Source of the DNA: CAMQVM01 sp044433365
GTDB taxonomy: Bacteria; Bacteroidota; Bacteroidia; Bacteroidales; Rikenellaceae
Reading direction: 5' to 3'
NCBI GenBank assembly: GCA_044433365.1
Contig: JAWXTR010000004.1
Location: 1-55,396 of the forward strand
Length of the DNA: 55,396 nt
Part shown: one piece after another, positions 53,543 through 55,396 of the stretch
Layout of the letters: each line of letters starts with the position of its first letter
Position numbering within the stretch: the first letter of the stretch is position 1
The notes under the pieces: model-generated
The model's database searches: none
What the model saw: the letters and a program-made list of their open reading frames with translations, nothing else
What the model was told of the DNA's origin: nothing
Position numbers and translations under genes: made by a program

Positions 53543-55105
53543 ATGCAAAATATAAATATTAGCTGCTTTGTAGATGCAGTTCTAAATCCAAAACTCCACT
53601 TTAGCTCCCTATATGATATTGAAGTGGAAATGGATAGTCATGGTGTACCAATATTTTATAGTGGCGTAAATTCAGTCGTTTTCAAGGTTAAGAAAAACTA
53701 TAGTTGGTTTGCACTAAAATGTTATTTCAACTGTGACAAACAGCATATCGACGGATTAAGAGCTGTTAATAACTATTTCAAAAATTGCGAATATAGCTTC
53801 CTTAACCACTCCCAAATTTTAGAAAACGAACTAACTATTTACGACCTATCAAATATTAAAACTGAACTTCCTGTCGAATTATCCAGTTGGGTAGATGGGA
53901 CAACACTTTCAGAGTATGTATATATGCTAAAAAGGGGTGAAATAGTTGAGTATGAAATCGACGATGTTGTTGAGGCTCTTCTACAATTCTCCCTAAAACT
54001 ATTATCTGCTCCTTTTGCTCATGGCGATATAAAAGCTGAGAATATTCTGCTGCAAACTGCCCCAAAATCAGACAATATTGTTAACCTAAGTAGTCCAAAA
54101 ACTATAATTGATGAAACAGTTATCAACAAAGTTGTCAACAAAGTTATCGACATGGGTGTTAATAACAGTTTTACTGTTGAAAACTGTGAAGTTATCAACA
54201 AAATGAATGTTAATCGTGATAAATGCGTAGATGTAGTACTAATCGACTTTAACAACGCTTATATCGAAAATCTTAACTGTTCTCCCATTAGTGAGATAGG
54301 CACCTACCTATATCGCCACCCTTTAAGAGACGAGAACTACTACAATGGACGAATTGACGACTATCCGCTACTAATAATCATTGCCACGTTGCTTGTTCTA
54401 AAGAGAGATTTATCATTATATATGGTATATAGTGGCGACGATTTCCCAATTTTTGTACCAGACGATATTATTTCTCAAAAATCTGAACTTTTTAATCAGG
54501 TTGTAAATCTATATAGCGATGATATACTATTTTCAACCTTTATATCTCTTCTTCAAAGCGAATCACCAGCTGTAGAAAATCTTTATAGATGGATTGAAGT
54601 TATACTAGAGAGATTTTACTCTACCGATTTAATCGGTAGTGAACCTTTCCTGTCAGAGAACTATTTGAAATATGGAATTAAGGACTCTAGCTGTTTGGAG
54701 GTAGTTATCCCAGCAATTTTTAACGATATTCATAAAGATAGTTTTGACCGTTTTTGTGTGGAATTTAAAGGAGCGTGGGGTGTAATTTCTAAAAAGGGTA
54801 AAACCTTAGTGGATTTTAACTACCAGCTTATATCTCCATCTCGCTGTGGGCGAAGTTTGATGAAAAGAGGTGGAATGTATGGATATTTTGATGAAAATTA
54901 TAGAGAGGTAATTGCTCCAAAATTTGAAGAGGCTAATAGTTTTGCTTTTGGATATGGTGTAGTAAAGATTAATGGCAAATTTGGTTATATAAATCTTAAT
55001 GGAGAGGTTATAGTAGAACCAATCTACGATTACGCCTACAATATTAGAGAGGAGAGAGTGGCAAAAGTACGACTTGGGAGCGAAATTTTGACAATTGACC
55101 TATAG
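53543..55105 (+). CDS. Kinase-like protein fused to WG repeats
   Basis: A 520-residue cytoplasmic protein. The N-terminal half is a divergent eukaryotic-type protein kinase: glycine-loop region SGVNSVVFKV (40-49), catalytic Lys K59 in FALKC, catalytic loop H160-G-D162-I-K164-A-E-N167, and metal motif D235-F-N in place of DFG. An unusual ~58-residue Asn/Val-rich insert (172-229) separates the two active-site motifs. Residues ~425-510 form about three WG (beta-propeller-like) repeats: KGAWGVISKKGKTLV, GGMYGYFDENYREVIAPKF, NGKFGYINLNGEVIVEPIY. The key catalytic residues remain, so kinase activity is plausible. It stands alone; its stop codon TAG lies inside a family C end. Confidence 0.75.
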   Translation: MQNINISCFVDAVLNPKLHFSSLYDIEVEMDSHGVPIFYSGVNSVVFKVKKNYSWFALKCYFNCDKQHIDGLRAVNNYFKNCEYSFLNHSQILENELTIYDLSNIKTELPVELSSWVDGTTLSEYVYMLKRGEIVEYEIDDVVEALLQFSLKLLSAPFAHGDIKAENILLQTAPKSDNIVNLSSPKTIIDETVINKVVNKVIDMGVNNSFTVENCEVINKMNVNRDKCVDVVLIDFNNAYIENLNCSPISEIGTYLYRHPLRDENYYNGRIDDYPLLIIIATLLVLKRDLSLYMVYSGDDFPIFVPDDIISQKSELFNQVVNLYSDDILFSTFISLLQSESPAVENLYRWIEVILERFYSTDLIGSEPFLSENYLKYGIKDSSCLEVVIPAIFNDIHKDSFDRFCVEFKGAWGVISKKGKTLVDFNYQLISPSRCGRSLMKRGGMYGYFDENYREVIAPKFEEANSFAFGYGVVKINGKFGYINLNGEVIVEPIYDYAYNIREERVAKVRLGSEILTIDL

Positions 55106-55268
55106 GGAACTTCTAAAAATTGGATTTTAACGCTTTTTCATTTTGAGGCTTCATCTTTGAATTTTACAAAATGCACCGTAGACACCGCTACGCCCACATT
55201 TTGCAAAATCCAAATCTAAAACCTCAAAATAAAAAATCAAATAAAACCAATTATTAGAACTCCCCTAT
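55101..55268 (+). repeat. Family C element, long form, at the kinase stop codon
   Basis: An imperfect palindrome of about 165 bp. The left end TATAGGGAACTTCTAAAAAT begins in the TAG stop codon of the kinase-like gene, and the right end is ATTAGAACTCCCCTATA. Arms of ~70 nt pair through TTTTGAGGCTT/AAACCTCAAAA and TTTTACAAAATG/CATTTTGCAAAA, with a loop around CACCGTAGACACCGCTACGC. Confidence 0.82.
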
Positions 55269-55279
55269 AAATAAAATAG

Positions 55280-55396
55280 TAAGTAGTGTAAAACAATTAT
55301 TGCCATATTCTTAATAGCACTCTTGGAGCGATATTTTTCACTATTAAATCTCAATATAGAACCACTATATTTTCGATTCAATAGCAAAAAATCTCA
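55280..55396 (-). mobile_element. Family B MITE, cut by the window end
   Basis: It starts with TA and AGTAGTGTAAAACAATTATT, inverted orientation, and continues to the last base of the window (117 of ~167 bp). It follows a family C element, the same pairing seen at 44856/44956 and, in the other order, 53250/53440. Confidence 0.88.

Overview
The window reads as chromosome of a low-GC member of the Bacteroidales (phylum Bacteroidota). Supporting signs are fimbrillin-like, DUF4493 and PCMD lipoproteins, a DUF4271-hemD-rnpA-yidD gene order, a GldE-type CNNM protein, Ser-type S1 sulfatases, promoters with the TAnnTTTG -7 box of this phylum, and the near absence of Shine-Dalgarno sequences. The genus cannot be fixed from sequence alone; an anaerobic, host-associated (gut-like) lifestyle is inferred from the N-terminal-rubredoxin rubrerythrin, the sulfatases and the GGGtGRT protein.

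Layout. 1-1.3 kb: tRNA-Phe, then an antisense rubrerythrin. 1.7-12 kb: a seven-gene cell-surface operon (fimbrillin-like lipoprotein, two DUF4493 lipoproteins, a DUF4493/PCMD lipoprotein, two paralogous beta-barrels and a PCMD lipoprotein) between short palindromic repeats. 12-12.7 kb: a tandem array of the palindrome. 12.7-16.6 kb: a 1176-residue surface lipoprotein with a strong promoter and a roughly 330-nt structured leader. 17.3-26.4 kb: a compact phage-derived module (terminase large subunit, portal, ejection-like proteins, a large tail/muzzle-like protein) with no capsid, integrase, replication or lysis gene. 26.5-28.3 kb: the NifU-like/GGGtGRT gene pair. 28.5-31.1 kb: yidD, rnpA, hemD, DUF4271. 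31.5-39.7 kb: an operon of five secreted sulfatases. 40-42.2 kb: ElbB and a DUF1080 protein. 42.4-51 kb: housekeeping genes (GldE, phosphopantetheinyl transferase, RsfS, FtsH, CdsA, phosphatidylserine decarboxylase, split transketolase). 51.3-55.1 kb: a degenerate GH2-like protein and a kinase-like WG-repeat protein.

The intergenic DNA is unusually rich in repeats. Family A is a GACGTAGC palindrome, single, paired as REPIN-like doublets and in tandem. Family B is a 163-bp MITE with about 48-bp terminal inverted repeats and TA target duplications, including one copy inserted inside another. Family C is a snap-back palindrome with GGGAACTTCTAAAA-type ends that repeatedly abuts stop codons. Family D is short AATTATG/AATTCGT reiterations.

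The strongest candidates for new biology are the capsid-less phage packaging/ejection module, the DUF4493/PCMD/beta-barrel surface operon, the long leader of the large surface protein, and the TA-targeting MITE. No function is demonstrated by sequence alone for any of these.
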